Assembly (NCBI GenBank): GCA_012730045.1
Contig: JAAYBR010000041.1
Coordinates: 1 to 63,947, forward strand
Source: Candidatus Hydrogenedentota bacterium
GTDB lineage: Bacteria; Hydrogenedentota; Hydrogenedentia; Hydrogenedentales; CAITNO01
Direction: 5' to 3'
DNA length: 63,947 nt
A program made the translations under genes and the position numbers. This document shows, in pieces, positions 38,363 through 46,986 of the stretch. The notes under the pieces are model-generated. The model was not told the origin of the DNA and did no database searches. It saw only the letters and a list, made by a program, of their open reading frames with translations. Positions within the stretch are counted from its first letter, which is position 1; every line of letters starts with the position of its first letter.

Positions 38363-38887
38363 ATGTCGGATCTTGAGCCCTATTATGCCGGATTGGACCC
38401 CTGCGAGCGCCCCGAAGTGGCGCGCGTGCCGCTGCATGTGGTGCTGGACAACCTGCGAAGCGCGTTCAATGTCGGCTCCATCTTCCGCACCGCCGACGCC
38501 TGCGGCGCGGCGCATGTCCACCTCTGCGGCATGACCGCGCACCCGCCCCACCCCAAACTGGAGAAAACAGCCCTCGGCGCGTTTGACTATGTCCCCTGGA
38601 CCTATTATGAGCGCAACCGCGACTGCATTGACGCGCTGAAGGAGATGGGGCTGCCCGTCATCGCCGTGGAGACCGTGGAGGGCGCCGTGGCGCACACGCG
38701 CTTCGACTGGCCCCAGCCCGTGGCCGTTGTTTTCGGCAACGAGGAGAACGGCGTGAACGAGCGGGTACTCCGCCGCTGCGACGCCGTGGTGCGCATCCCC
38801 ATGCTCGGCCACAAGAACAGCATGAACGTCGCCACCGCCTTCGGCGTCGTCGCCTACGGCATCCTGCACCATTGGGGCGTGGTCTGA
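38363..38887 (+). CDS. SpoU/TrmH family RNA 2'-O-methyltransferase
   Basis: A 174-aa SPOUT methyltransferase that would methylate a ribose 2'-OH in tRNA or rRNA with SAM. Motif 1 is LDNLRSAFNVGSIFRTADA with the catalytic Arg; motif 2 is VVFGNEENGV; motif 3 is IPMLGHKNSMNVATAFGVV, where most relatives have SLNVSVA. The length is near that of TrmL-like proteins without an extra RNA-binding domain. Divergent from sfsA with 52 bp between starts. The ATG is the first in frame before the domain. Target RNA unknown. Confidence 0.9.
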   Translation: MSDLEPYYAGLDPCERPEVARVPLHVVLDNLRSAFNVGSIFRTADACGAAHVHLCGMTAHPPHPKLEKTALGAFDYVPWTYYERNRDCIDALKEMGLPVIAVETVEGAVAHTRFDWPQPVAVVFGNEENGVNERVLRRCDAVVRIPMLGHKNSMNVATAFGVVAYGILHHWGVV

Positions 38888-38985
38888 TCCCGACTCATTC
38901 GTCCGCGCAAAACGTCTTTCAGACATCCCCAAGCCGTTCTCTCTCGAGCACCGCCCGCCCTATTATTTTACACACCTCTCATTTT

Positions 38986-39015
38986 TTGTCTTTTTTGTGA
39001 ATTTCTGCTTATACT
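38986..39015 (+). promoter_or_regulatory. Promoter of the M28 peptidase gene
   Basis: TTGTCT (38986-38991) and TATACT (39010-39015) are 18 bp apart, set in a strikingly A/T-rich stretch (38960-39045). The ATG at 39070 follows by 54 bp. Confidence 0.6.
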
Positions 39016-39069
39016 CTCCCTCAGGGATCTTGGCGATTATTTCGGGTTACTGAAGGGAGTCATTCGGCC

Positions 39070-41409
39070 ATGGCTGATGAAGTGACGGGCGCGCGCAAGC
39101 CGCGACGCAGGATCTTTGTGCGCCTGCTCATCGGGGCGGGGCTGGCGTGCTGCATGTATTTCTCGTGGACGGGGCATCTGGCCCCGCAGCCGAAACCGGC
39201 CACCGCGCCGGAGCGGGACTTCTCCGCCGAGCGGGCCATGGTCCATGTGCGCGCGATGTCGCGGGCGCCGCACCCGGCGGGGTCCGCGGAGAATGACCGG
39301 GTGCGCGACTACCTTGTGGAGCAGTTGCGCGCCCTGGGCACGGAGCCGCAGGTGCAGGAGGCGACGGTGAACCGGGGGCCGGGCGAGGCGGCCATGGTGC
39401 AGAACGTGCTCGCGCGGATTCCCGGCACGGACAGCGACGGGGTGGTGCTGCTGCTGGCGCATTACGACAGCGTGGCCTTCGGCCCGGGGGCGGCGGACGA
39501 CGGGGCGGGGTGCGCGGGGCTGCTGGAGGCGCTGCGCGCCGTTAAGGCGGGCCCGCCGCTGAAGAACGACCTGGTGTTTCTCTTTACGGACGGCGAGGAG
39601 GGGCGGATTGCCGGGGTGTCCGGACTGCGCGGGGCCTACGGCTTCGTCCACCACCATCCCTGGGCGAAGGAGGTGAGGGTGGCGGTGAACTTCGACTGCC
39701 GGGGCATCCGCGGCGTGTCCTACATGTACGAGTGCAGCGCGCCGAACCGCTGGCTGGTGCGGCAGTTGAACCACGCCGACACCCGCGCCGTGGCCACGTC
39801 GTCCATGGCGGAAATCTACCACCGCATGCCCGTGGCCACCGACCTGACCATGTTCTTCGATGAGGGGATTCCGGGGCTGAACTTCGCGTTCATTGACGGG
39901 CTGGAACACTACCACACCGCGCTGGACAACCCGGACAACCTCTCCCTGAAAAGCCTCCAGCACCACGGCCAGAACGCGCTGGGGATGGCGCTGCGGCTGG
40001 GGTCCGTGCCGCTGGACGGCGCGGGGCGCGGCGGCAACAGCGTGTTCTTCTACGTCCCCCTCATCCGCATGGTCCAGTATTCCCTCTCCTGGGTGTGGCC
40101 GTTGACGGCGCTCGCCCTCGCGGTGTTTGTCGCCGGGCTGGCCGTGGGCCTCCGTCGGGGGCGGATCCGCCCGCTGGCCGTGTTCTACGGGCTCCTGCTC
40201 TACGCCGTGGTCTGGCTGGTCTGCGCCCTCGTCGGGCTGGCCATCTTCCTCGTCGCCTACCACGGGGAGAGCTTCTACTTCGTCTACACCTCCCTGCCCC
40301 TGATGGTCACCGCGCTGGCCGCCGCGGGCGCGCTGTTCTTCCTCGTCATGGGGCTGGCCCACCGGCGGCTGGGCATTGCGGACCTGTGGGCCGCCCTGCT
40401 GCTGCCGTGGGCGGCCCTGCTCGTGCTGTCCTCCCGCTTCATGCCCGGAGCGAGCTACCTTTCCCTCGTTCCCCTGCTGCTGGCCTCCCTCGGGTTCCTG
40501 TGGCTCATGCTGCGCCGGAAGGACCCGGAGAAATGCGGCTTCGGCGACGCCCTCGTGATGCTCGCCCTGTCGTTTCCCGCCATGTTCTTCCTCACCGGCA
40601 CCGCGCAGGGGCTCTACACCGCCATCCTCCTGCTGGGCGTCGCCCTCCAGGTGAGCCTGTTCGTGCTCATGCTCGGCGCGGTCTTCCCCCTGTTCGCGTG
40701 GATGGCCGGGGGCCACCTGCGCACCACCTCCGCCGTCTTTCTTGCCGTGGGCGTCGCGGCGCTGGCCGTCGCGGGGTCCAGGGCCGGCTTCTCGCCGGAA
40801 CGCCCCAAGCTCAACTCGCTCACCTACGCCCTGAACGCCGACACGGGCCAGGCCTTCTGGCTGAGCTGCGACGACGAGCCCGACGCGTGGACCGCCGAAA
40901 AGCTGGGCGAGTCCCCGCGCCGCGAGATCATCCACGACCTGCTGCCCCTCGCCACGCGCCCGGCGGACTACCTGCGCGCGCCCGCCCCCGCGTTCCCCCT
41001 CGCGCCACCCACGCTCGAGATCCTCGCCGACGAGACGCAGGACGGCGTCCGCAGAGTAAAACTCCGCGCCGACTCGCCGCGCGGCGCGCAGGTGCTCGAG
41101 ATCGCCGCCGAGCCGGGGCTGGTGGTCCGCGCCGCCCGGTTGAACGGCGTCCCCCTGAAACCGGGCGACGGCGGCCGCTGGTTCCTCACGTGCAGCATTT
41201 ACCGGGGCGGCGGCCTCGACCTTGAGCTCGACGTGGACGCCGGGCGCGTCTTCCAGCTCCACGTCACCGATTTCAGCTACGGATTCCCCGAGGGTGCGGA
41301 CATCTCCCCCCGCCCGCCCCACATGATCCCCAAGCCCAACACCGTGGATTTTAACAAGGACCGCCTCAAGACCGATGAGACCGTCGTCACCCGGATGGTG
41401 AGGATTTAG
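39070..41409 (+). CDS. M28 family peptidase with multi-helix membrane domain
   Basis: A 779-aa membrane protein resembling ER metallopeptidase 1 and vacuolar membrane protease. One N-terminal helix (about 18-35) leads to an M28 domain (50-310): LLLAHYDSVAFGPGAADDGAG (zinc His and Asp), FLFTDGEEGRIAG (general-base Glu and zinc ligand), NFDCRG (zinc Asp) and HYHTALDNPDNL (zinc His). About nine membrane helices follow (330-590), then a soluble beta-rich C-terminal domain (600-779). Active-site residues are complete. It likely trims peptides at the periplasmic face. AAGGGAG precedes the ATG at a long spacing of 11 nt. Confidence 0.88.
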   Translation: MADEVTGARKPRRRIFVRLLIGAGLACCMYFSWTGHLAPQPKPATAPERDFSAERAMVHVRAMSRAPHPAGSAENDRVRDYLVEQLRALGTEPQVQEATVNRGPGEAAMVQNVLARIPGTDSDGVVLLLAHYDSVAFGPGAADDGAGCAGLLEALRAVKAGPPLKNDLVFLFTDGEEGRIAGVSGLRGAYGFVHHHPWAKEVRVAVNFDCRGIRGVSYMYECSAPNRWLVRQLNHADTRAVATSSMAEIYHRMPVATDLTMFFDEGIPGLNFAFIDGLEHYHTALDNPDNLSLKSLQHHGQNALGMALRLGSVPLDGAGRGGNSVFFYVPLIRMVQYSLSWVWPLTALALAVFVAGLAVGLRRGRIRPLAVFYGLLLYAVVWLVCALVGLAIFLVAYHGESFYFVYTSLPLMVTALAAAGALFFLVMGLAHRRLGIADLWAALLLPWAALLVLSSRFMPGASYLSLVPLLLASLGFLWLMLRRKDPEKCGFGDALVMLALSFPAMFFLTGTAQGLYTAILLLGVALQVSLFVLMLGAVFPLFAWMAGGHLRTTSAVFLAVGVAALAVAGSRAGFSPERPKLNSLTYALNADTGQAFWLSCDDEPDAWTAEKLGESPRREIIHDLLPLATRPADYLRAPAPAFPLAPPTLEILADETQDGVRRVKLRADSPRGAQVLEIAAEPGLVVRAARLNGVPLKPGDGGRWFLTCSIYRGGGLDLELDVDAGRVFQLHVTDFSYGFPEGADISPRPPHMIPKPNTVDFNKDRLKTDETVVTRMVRI

Positions 41410-41423
41410 GAGAAGGCCGGTCC

Positions 41424-41452
41424 TTGAGGGCGGCTTGGCCTTGTGGTAGCAT
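41424..41452 (+). promoter_or_regulatory. Promoter of the secreted protein at 41474
   Basis: TTGAGG (41424-41429) and TAGCAT (41447-41452) are 17 bp apart, 21 bp before the ATG. Four of six and five of six bases fit the sigma-70 consensus. Confidence 0.55.
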
Positions 41453-41473
41453 CTGAGGCAGGAGGGACCGAAA

Positions 41474-42289
41474 ATGCTGAAATCTCTGCCTTTCGGAATC
41501 GCCGTCCTGGCGGTGGCCGCGTGCCTTTGCGCCGCCCAGGAAGTTCCCCAGGAAGACGCGGCCCTGCTGCGCGTGCCTGGCAGCGGCAGCAGCCTTGATC
41601 GGTCGGCGTCCCAGGCGAACGGTCCCGGCCCACGCCCAACGACCGGCAACCGAAAAGACGAGAAACGTTGGCTGTTCGAGCTGCAGGAATACATCCTGTA
41701 TACCCTGCCACGCAGCGGCAAGGTGGACAAGGCGACGCTGACCCCAACAGAGAAGGCCGAGATCACCCATGCGGCCGATCTGATAGCCATGGCCTCCGAG
41801 GCCCTCGCCGAGCCCGAAGTGGACTGGGGGTATGTCTACAGTGCCATCTGGCCGCTGGCGAGCCTCACGCCGGAGTTGCCGGAGGTGGCGGCGCTCTTCC
41901 GCAAGGTCATGCACGGCCGCTGCACCGAGATCCAGGCCTACACCTCCTACGAAATGACGGTGGGCGCCGCCGTGGGCGGGCTTTACGAGGCGGGCGAGGA
42001 ATACTACGAGGAGTTCATGGGCCTGCTGCGTCCGGAGGCGTGGACGCATGTGACCTGCGGCGGCGATCCGGAGAAACTGCGCGCCCGGTTCCGGTCTTGT
42101 GTTGTGAGCAGTCAGGTTTACGTTTTGCCTCCCGCAGAGGCGCGGGCGCTGCTGGCGCGGGTTCGGACGGAATATGCCGGCGATGCGAAGTTGCTGGAGT
42201 GCCTGGAGTACCTGGACGACCAGATAGACCGCCGGGAACAGGGGCGGCCGCCTGTGGACATCATTCCCGGCGAGACCCCCATGCCCTGA
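41474..42289 (+). CDS. Secreted protein, unknown function
   Basis: A 271-aa protein with a signal peptide cleaved near LCAAQE (about residue 21). No family was recognised. The mature part is largely helical, with an acidic stretch GGLYEAGEEYYEEFMGLL and two Cys (CGG, RSCVV) that could form a disulfide. AGGAGGGACC precedes the ATG. The next gene, also an unrecognised secreted helical protein, starts 18 bp after it; the two are probably an operon under the promoter at 41424. Confidence 0.75.
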   Translation: MLKSLPFGIAVLAVAACLCAAQEVPQEDAALLRVPGSGSSLDRSASQANGPGPRPTTGNRKDEKRWLFELQEYILYTLPRSGKVDKATLTPTEKAEITHAADLIAMASEALAEPEVDWGYVYSAIWPLASLTPELPEVAALFRKVMHGRCTEIQAYTSYEMTVGAAVGGLYEAGEEYYEEFMGLLRPEAWTHVTCGGDPEKLRARFRSCVVSSQVYVLPPAEARALLARVRTEYAGDAKLLECLEYLDDQIDRREQGRPPVDIIPGETPMP

Positions 42290-42307
42290 CTCGGGAGGAG
42301 GCATCCC

Positions 42308-43156
42308 ATGAAACATCGTTCATTTTGTCTTTTGCTGGCGCTTGCCGCCGGCCTTTCCCTGCTCCCCCTCGCGGCGGCGCAGGACATTTCCGCGTTCATC
42401 TCCTCCGGCCACGACGGGGACATTCTGAACCTCAAGCCCAACTTCGAGCGGCTCGCCGCGCGCGGGGAGATTCCCCCGGCGTTGCAGGAGCGCATGAACG
42501 GGCTGACCGTCCTGCTGGCCACGGAACGCCCGCTGGAGGAGGTGGCTGCGGCGGTGGCCGCCGTCCGGCGGGATTTCCCGGGGCTTTCGCCCGCCGTCGC
42601 GCCGTGGCTGGTCTTCATGGAGTCGCGGATGCTGGTGGCGGCGGGGGACGTTCCGGGGGCCGAGAAGGCGGTGGAGGCCTGGGCGGCGGCAGCCCCGGAG
42701 AACGATGTGGACCTCGCCGCAAAGCTCCGGTTCTACCTTGCGCGGGTGTATGCGGACGACCCGGAGCACACAAAGGGCCTGCCTGTCGAGGAGCGGCTTG
42801 AATGCGTGCGGCGTCTGGCGGGGGGGGTGTTCCGCGACGAGCGGGTGGCGGGGGTGCTGCGGCTGCACGCGGGCCTTTATCTGGCGGACCAGATCGGATA
42901 CATGAGCCACCAGTCGCTGGCGGAACAGGACGTGCAGGACGGCACGGCGCGGCGGGATTTGCTGCTTGAGCGCAACCGGGAGCGGGAGCAGGTGCTGCGC
43001 GAGGCGGAGCGCCTCTGCGGGCGCATCGAGGCGGCACTGAAGCGCGCGCCGGAGAACCCCGGCACCCCCGCCATCGCCCCCGGCGAAATCCTCATGGGGC
43101 GCCAGCGCATCACCGCGGCCCTGGACGACATCCGCCGCTTCCGCGAAAACCGGTAG
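42308..43156 (+). CDS. Secreted helical protein, unknown function
   Basis: A 282-aa protein with a signal peptide ending at LAAAQD (about residue 25). Helices of TPR-like spacing (MESRMLVAAGDVPGAEKAVE, KLRFYLARVYADDPEHTKG, GLYLADQIGYM) suggest a repeat scaffold. A charged helix (RRDLLLERNREREQVLREAE) may be a coiled coil. GGAGGAGG precedes the ATG. Partner of the preceding gene by position. No enzyme motif is seen. Confidence 0.75.
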   Translation: MKHRSFCLLLALAAGLSLLPLAAAQDISAFISSGHDGDILNLKPNFERLAARGEIPPALQERMNGLTVLLATERPLEEVAAAVAAVRRDFPGLSPAVAPWLVFMESRMLVAAGDVPGAEKAVEAWAAAAPENDVDLAAKLRFYLARVYADDPEHTKGLPVEERLECVRRLAGGVFRDERVAGVLRLHAGLYLADQIGYMSHQSLAEQDVQDGTARRDLLLERNREREQVLREAERLCGRIEAALKRAPENPGTPAIAPGEILMGRQRITAALDDIRRFRENR

Positions 43157-43330
43157 GCAAAGCGGAACATTCTGTTCATGAGAGTCCAGGGCAAGCGCGT
43201 GCAGGACCGCTGCTTGCCGCGCGAGGGGGCCCTGTTCGCCCGCGCAATGCGCCCGACCGCGGACGTTGCGGCAAGAGGCCGCCGCGCCGGCCGCCGGACG
43301 GCCTCCCCGCGATAACCGTCGGAAACACAC

Positions 43331-43368
43331 GTCATGGCGAGCCCCAGACCGCCCGGAGGCGGGAATTC
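43331..43368. repeat. Dispersed 38-bp repeat, copy 1
   Basis: This stretch, from GTCATGGCGAGCCCC to GGAGGCGGGAATTC, is the exact reverse complement of 47259-47296. It contains a CCGCC/GGCGG hairpin. It lies in the 918-bp gap 43157-44074, which is built from repeats plus one gene remnant; 43157-43330 shows nothing recognisable. Confidence 0.8.
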
Positions 43369-43406
43369 CGCCAATGAACACTGAGGGCTGCGGGAGCGCC
43401 GGAAAC

Positions 43407-43478
43407 GTAGACGCGCCATCTTGGCGCGTTCCTGGGATTTTCGTTGGCCCAAAGAACGCGCCAAGATGGCGCGTCTAC
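43407..43478. repeat. Perfect 25-bp inverted repeat with 22-bp loop
   Basis: Arm 43407-43431 begins GTAGACGCGCCATCTTGG, and its exact complement is at 43454-43478. Each arm is itself a palindrome (GCGCCA-TCT-TGGCGC), so several alternative cruciforms are possible. This is a miniature element without a gene. Confidence 0.8.
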
Positions 43479-43636
43479 ATTGCGGGCGTTCTCGCCGACT
43501 TACTTCATTAGCAGGGGCGGAGCGGCTGCGGCAATCTCGTTCTCGCTTCGGCTCCGGCTCTCACAGCCTCTTGTCCGGCAATCCGGGCCCGATCACGCTG
43601 GCTGTCGAATCCGCGGCATGGTGTATCCTTGTGCGC

Positions 43637-43813
43637 GCGCGGATGCGCCCCCCCGGCGGGGCGCGGCGCAACCCGGAGGCGCTGGCGGGGCTGCCGGAGC
43701 TGCCCGGCCTCCTCATCACGCACCGCTTCCCCCTGCGTGACTACCGGAAGGCCGTCCGCGCCTTCCTCAACAAGCGGGAATCCGGGGCGATCAAGATTGT
43801 GTTGGAGCATTGA
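43637..43813 (+). pseudogene. C-terminal remnant of a zinc-type alcohol dehydrogenase
   Basis: The last 35 or so codons read LLITHRFPLRDYRKAVRAFL, then NKRESGAIKIVLEH and a stop, which is the typical end of medium-chain (MDR) dehydrogenases. The preceding 20 residues (RNPEALAGLPELP) still fit weakly. Nothing upstream resembles the nucleotide-binding or zinc domains, and the frame enters repeat DNA. I take it as a decayed gene cut by repeat insertion or deletion. Confidence 0.6.
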
Positions 43814-43886
43814 CGTGACCACGAAAGGATGTCTGACGTCTTCGGGTTGCCTCTTGAGCGAGATGATTCCGGAGGCCTTCCCTCTA

Positions 43887-44016
43887 GGTCCCCCCTTGAG
43901 GGGGGTGGTTCGCGGGAGCGAACCGGGGGATGTTCCGGATTCTGGGATGCTGGCGGGCAGTAAGAACATCCCCCGTCCGCGAAGACGCGGCCACCCCCCT
44001 CAAGGGGGGACCCGGA
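43887..44016. repeat. Gene-less relative of the nuclease-bounding inverted repeat
   Basis: Left arm 43887-43936 has CCCCCC-TTGA-GGGGGG, then GGTTCGC-GGGA-GCGAACC, then GGGGGATGTTCC. Right arm 43962-44016, read on the other strand, has the same outer hairpin and the same GGGGGATGTTCTT end, but its middle hairpin is CCGCG-AAGA-CGCGG. Only 25 bp separate the arms. It ends 58 bp before the HAD gene and may affect that transcript. Confidence 0.75.
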
Positions 44017-44074
44017 CTTTCACCTCATTCCCAAGCGAAACTTGGGAACGAGAGAAAACTTCTCCGGAGCGACC

Positions 44075-44767
44075 ATGACCGAACACAAAATCCAAGCCGT
44101 CCTCTTCGACTTTGACGGACTGATCCTGGACACGGAGACCACGCTCTACGGAACGTGGCGGGAGACCTTTGCCGCCTTCGGGCAGGAGCTGCCGCTGGAC
44201 CTCTGGACCGCCAATGTCGGCGGGTACTCCTATGAGACCTTCCACCCGATGGACTATCTGGAGCAGTGCCTGGGCCGGCCCGTGGACCGGGAGAAGGTGA
44301 ACGGCGAGCGGCGGGCGCGCTACCGCGAGCGGGTGCGCGTGCAGCCGCCCATGCCGGGCGTCGTGGAGGCCGTCGCGGAGGCGCGGCGGATGGGGCTGCG
44401 GCTGGGGGTCGCGTCGAGCTCGGAGAGGGCCTGGGTGGCCGGGCATCTGGAGCGGCTGGGGCTGCTGCCGCAGTTCGACGCGCTGGTCTGCGGCGACGAG
44501 GTGGCGCGGGTGAAGCCGTCGCCGGAACTTTATCTGGCCGCGCTGGATACACTGGGGGTGGGCGCGCGCGCGGCCTTCGCCCTGGAGGACTCCCCCAAGG
44601 GGGTTGCCGCCGCGCGGGCGGCTTCCCTATACTGCGTGGCGGTGCCCAACCCCGTCACGTCCCGGATGGACCTGGGCGCGGCCCCGAGGCGCCTGGCGTC
44701 GCTGGACGCGGTTCCTTTCGGGGCCCTGGTGCGGGACGTGGAAAAGGACCTTTCCCTTGCGGTTTGA
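44075..44767 (+). CDS. HAD-family phosphatase (beta-phosphoglucomutase-like)
   Basis: A 230-aa HAD hydrolase of subfamily IA: motif I DFDGLILDTE, motif II GVASSSERAWVAG, motif III Lys in RVKPSPELYLAAL, motif IV ALEDSPKGVAAA. The helical cap lies at about 17-85. Such proteins dephosphorylate sugar phosphates or small metabolites or isomerise phosphoglucose. The ATG at 44075 has CCGGAGCG upstream. Its last 11 bp overlap the start of the LolC/E-type gene, so translation is coupled. Confidence 0.88.
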   Translation: MTEHKIQAVLFDFDGLILDTETTLYGTWRETFAAFGQELPLDLWTANVGGYSYETFHPMDYLEQCLGRPVDREKVNGERRARYRERVRVQPPMPGVVEAVAEARRMGLRLGVASSSERAWVAGHLERLGLLPQFDALVCGDEVARVKPSPELYLAALDTLGVGARAAFALEDSPKGVAAARAASLYCVAVPNPVTSRMDLGAAPRRLASLDAVPFGALVRDVEKDLSLAV

Positions 44768-46010
44768 ATGGTATGCGGCGTCCCGGTATCTCCGGGGCAA
44801 GCGCAAGACGCGCTTCATCAGCCTGATCACCCTCATCTCGGTGGCCGGCGTGAGCGTCGGCGTCATCGCGCTCATCGTCGTGATGAGCGTGATGACGGGC
44901 TTTGACATCGCCCTGCGCGAGACCATCATCGGCAACCGCGCCCACGTCACCGTGGTGCTGCCCGCCGGGCAGCGCATGGACGATTACTCATCGGTGATCG
45001 GCGAGGTGCGCGCCGCCTGCCCCGAGGTCCTGGCCGCGGGGCCCATCACGCAGGTGGAGGGGCTGCTCAAGATGGGCCGCGACACCACGGGCGCCATCAT
45101 CCTCGGCGTGGACCCGGCGCTGGAGGCGGAGGTCACCGACCTGGAGCGCAACCTCACGAAGGAGGGCGGGCGCATGTTCGGCGCCGGGAAGCTGCCCGGC
45201 GAGAAGGAGGTGGTGCTGGGGTACCGGCTGGCCCACCGCATCGGCGCCCGCGTCGGCTCGGAGGTCGGCGTGATCACCGACAAGCCCACCGTCACCCCCT
45301 TCGGCGTGCGCCCGGGCAACCAGGTCTACCTCACCGTCAGCGGCATCTCGCAGGCGAAGATGTCCGACTTCGACAGCCTCTACGCCTTCGTGGACATTCA
45401 GACGGCGGAGATGCTGACGGGCCGCCCGGGCGCCGACGGCATCCACATGAAGCTCACCGACCCCTTCCTGGCGGACGCCGTGGCAAACCGGGTCGAGGAG
45501 GCGCTTCCCTACCGCGCCGAGACGTGGTACCAGAACCAGGAGGCCTTCTTCGAGGCGCTCAAGCAGGAGAAGCTGGCGATGTTCATCATCCTGGTCTTCA
45601 TCATCCTGGTGGCCGCCTTCAACATCACCAGCACCCTCATCATGATCGTCATGGAGAAGCGGCGCGACATCGGCATCCTGCGCACCCTCGGCAGCAGCAG
45701 CTGGTCCATCCTGCGGCTCTTCGTGCTCGAGGGCCTCATGATCGGCGTCGGCGGCACCCTCCTCGGCGTCATCGCGGGCACGCTGCTCGCCTACAACATC
45801 AACCCCGTCGCCGAGTTCGTCGCCGGGCTCTTCGGCATTGACCTGTTCAACAGCACCATCTACTACTTCGACGGCATCCCCGTCGCCGTGGTTCCCCTCG
45901 ACATCCTCTGGATCACCGTGTCCGCCGTGGCGCTCACCTTCCTCTCCACGCTCTACCCCGCGTGGAGCGCCGCCCGGCTCAACCCCGTGGACGCCCTGCG
46001 CTATGAGTGA
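44757..46010 (+). CDS. lolC: Lipoprotein-releasing ABC transporter permease (LolC/LolE)
   Basis: A 417-aa inner-membrane permease. Helix 1 (SLITLISVAGVSVGVIALIVV) is preceded by RFEWYAASRYLRGKRKTRF, the standard LolC/E start. A large periplasmic domain (about 50-265) and three C-terminal helices of the FtsX-like type follow, with FIILVFIILVAAFNITSTLI and the EKRRDIGILRTLGSS loop that contacts LolD. With LolD it extracts outer-membrane lipoproteins for LolA. The start is a TTG with AAGGA about 8 nt upstream; this sits inside the HAD gene end and gives the normal family length. Only one permease gene is present, so a homodimer (LolF-type) is likely. Confidence 0.92.
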   Translation: MRFEWYAASRYLRGKRKTRFISLITLISVAGVSVGVIALIVVMSVMTGFDIALRETIIGNRAHVTVVLPAGQRMDDYSSVIGEVRAACPEVLAAGPITQVEGLLKMGRDTTGAIILGVDPALEAEVTDLERNLTKEGGRMFGAGKLPGEKEVVLGYRLAHRIGARVGSEVGVITDKPTVTPFGVRPGNQVYLTVSGISQAKMSDFDSLYAFVDIQTAEMLTGRPGADGIHMKLTDPFLADAVANRVEEALPYRAETWYQNQEAFFEALKQEKLAMFIILVFIILVAAFNITSTLIMIVMEKRRDIGILRTLGSSSWSILRLFVLEGLMIGVGGTLLGVIAGTLLAYNINPVAEFVAGLFGIDLFNSTIYYFDGIPVAVVPLDILWITVSAVALTFLSTLYPAWSAARLNPVDALRYE

Positions 46011-46695
46011 CCCCGCGCCCAGCCTCATCGAATGCCGCGGCGTCCGCAAGGTCTTCCGCGACGCCGAGCGCACGCTCGAAATCCTGCGCGGCGTGGACCT
46101 CGAGGTCCCCGTCGGCGGCATCATGGCCATCAGCGGCGCCTCCGGCGCGGGCAAGAGCACCCTGCTCCACATCATGGGCACCCTCGACCGGCCCACGGAC
46201 GGCGAGGTCCTCTTCCGCGGAGAGCCCCTCCACCGCATGGCCGCGTCCAAGGTCAACGCCATCCGCAACCGCGAGGTCGGCTTCGTCTTCCAGTTCTACC
46301 ACCTGCTCCCCGAGTTCACGGCCCTTGAAAACGTCATGATGCCGGCCCTCTGCAAGGGGAAAACGGTCCGTGCCTGCCGCCCCCGCGCCGAGGAGCTCCT
46401 CGAGCGCGTCGGCCTGCGCGACCGCATGACCCACAAGCCCGGCAAGCTCAGCGGCGGCGAGCAGCAGCGCGCCGCCATCGCCCGCGCCCTCTTCAACAAG
46501 CCCTCCATCGTCCTCTCCGACGAGCCCACCGGCAACCTCGACGAGAAGACGGGCCGCGAAATCGTCGAGCTCCTCTGGGAGCTGAACGCCGCCGAAAACG
46601 TCACCCTCGTCCTCGTGACCCACGACGAGAGCCTCGCCGCCCGCGCCCACCACTGGGTGGCCCTCCACGAGGGCCGCGCCGAAAAGCGCGTGTAA
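46003..46695 (+). CDS. lolD: Lipoprotein-releasing ABC transporter ATPase
   Basis: A 230-aa ABC ATPase of the LolD/MacB type: Walker A GASGAGKST, Q-loop FVFQFYHLLPEFTALENV (typical LolD), signature LSGGEQQR, Walker B IVLSDEPTGNLD and the switch His in LVLVTHDES. Its ATG lies within the last codons of the permease gene (8-bp overlap), so the two are translated together at a fixed ratio. Downstream is a hairpin at 46735 that may end transcription. Confidence 0.93.
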   Translation: MSDPAPSLIECRGVRKVFRDAERTLEILRGVDLEVPVGGIMAISGASGAGKSTLLHIMGTLDRPTDGEVLFRGEPLHRMAASKVNAIRNREVGFVFQFYHLLPEFTALENVMMPALCKGKTVRACRPRAEELLERVGLRDRMTHKPGKLSGGEQQRAAIARALFNKPSIVLSDEPTGNLDEKTGREIVELLWELNAAENVTLVLVTHDESLAARAHHWVALHEGRAEKRV

Positions 46696-46734
46696 GCGCC
46701 TCCCCTGCTCGCTCTTCCCTTTGCGCCTTCGCGC

Positions 46735-46771
46735 CTTCGTGGTGAAAACTCCGGAAAGATTCACCACGAAG
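46735..46771. repeat. Perfect 12-bp hairpin repeat, copy 1
   Basis: CTTCGTGGTGAA (46735-46746) pairs with TTCACCACGAAG (46760-46771) across AACTCCGGAAAGA. The identical hairpin and loop recur at 49379-49415, in each case 40-140 bp downstream of a gene. No T-run follows, so a terminator role is uncertain. This opens the 835-bp gap 46696-47530, which is almost wholly repeats. Confidence 0.75.
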
Positions 46772-46809
46772 GCACAAAGAAAGCAGGGAGAGCGCAAGCC
46801 GTCCACCCC

Positions 46810-46845
46810 GTCATTGCGAAGGCGCGCAGCGCCTGAAGCAATCTC
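46810..46845. repeat. CATTGCGAA...GCAATC repeat, copy 1
   Basis: GTCATTGCGAAGGCGC, then GCAGCGCCTGAAGCAATC. The same 34 bp recur at 47373-47406. Outer ATTGC pairs with GCAAT and inner GGCGC with GCGCC. This is a common dispersed palindromic type. Confidence 0.75.
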
Positions 46846-46986
46846 TTGCAGGCAGGGCCACGGCGGGAACGAGATGGCTTCGCGGTGCTGCTAATGAAGT
46901 AGACGTCTTCTTCCGCAACGCAGGCTGCCGATTGCCGCCCGAACACGAATCCCAAACGCGGAAATGGCCGGAAACGAGCGCCTTGG

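Noticed and set aside
46735-46771. Rho-independent terminator after lolD
   Set aside because: The hairpin is perfect but no T-run follows on either side, and the same unit occurs elsewhere as a dispersed repeat.
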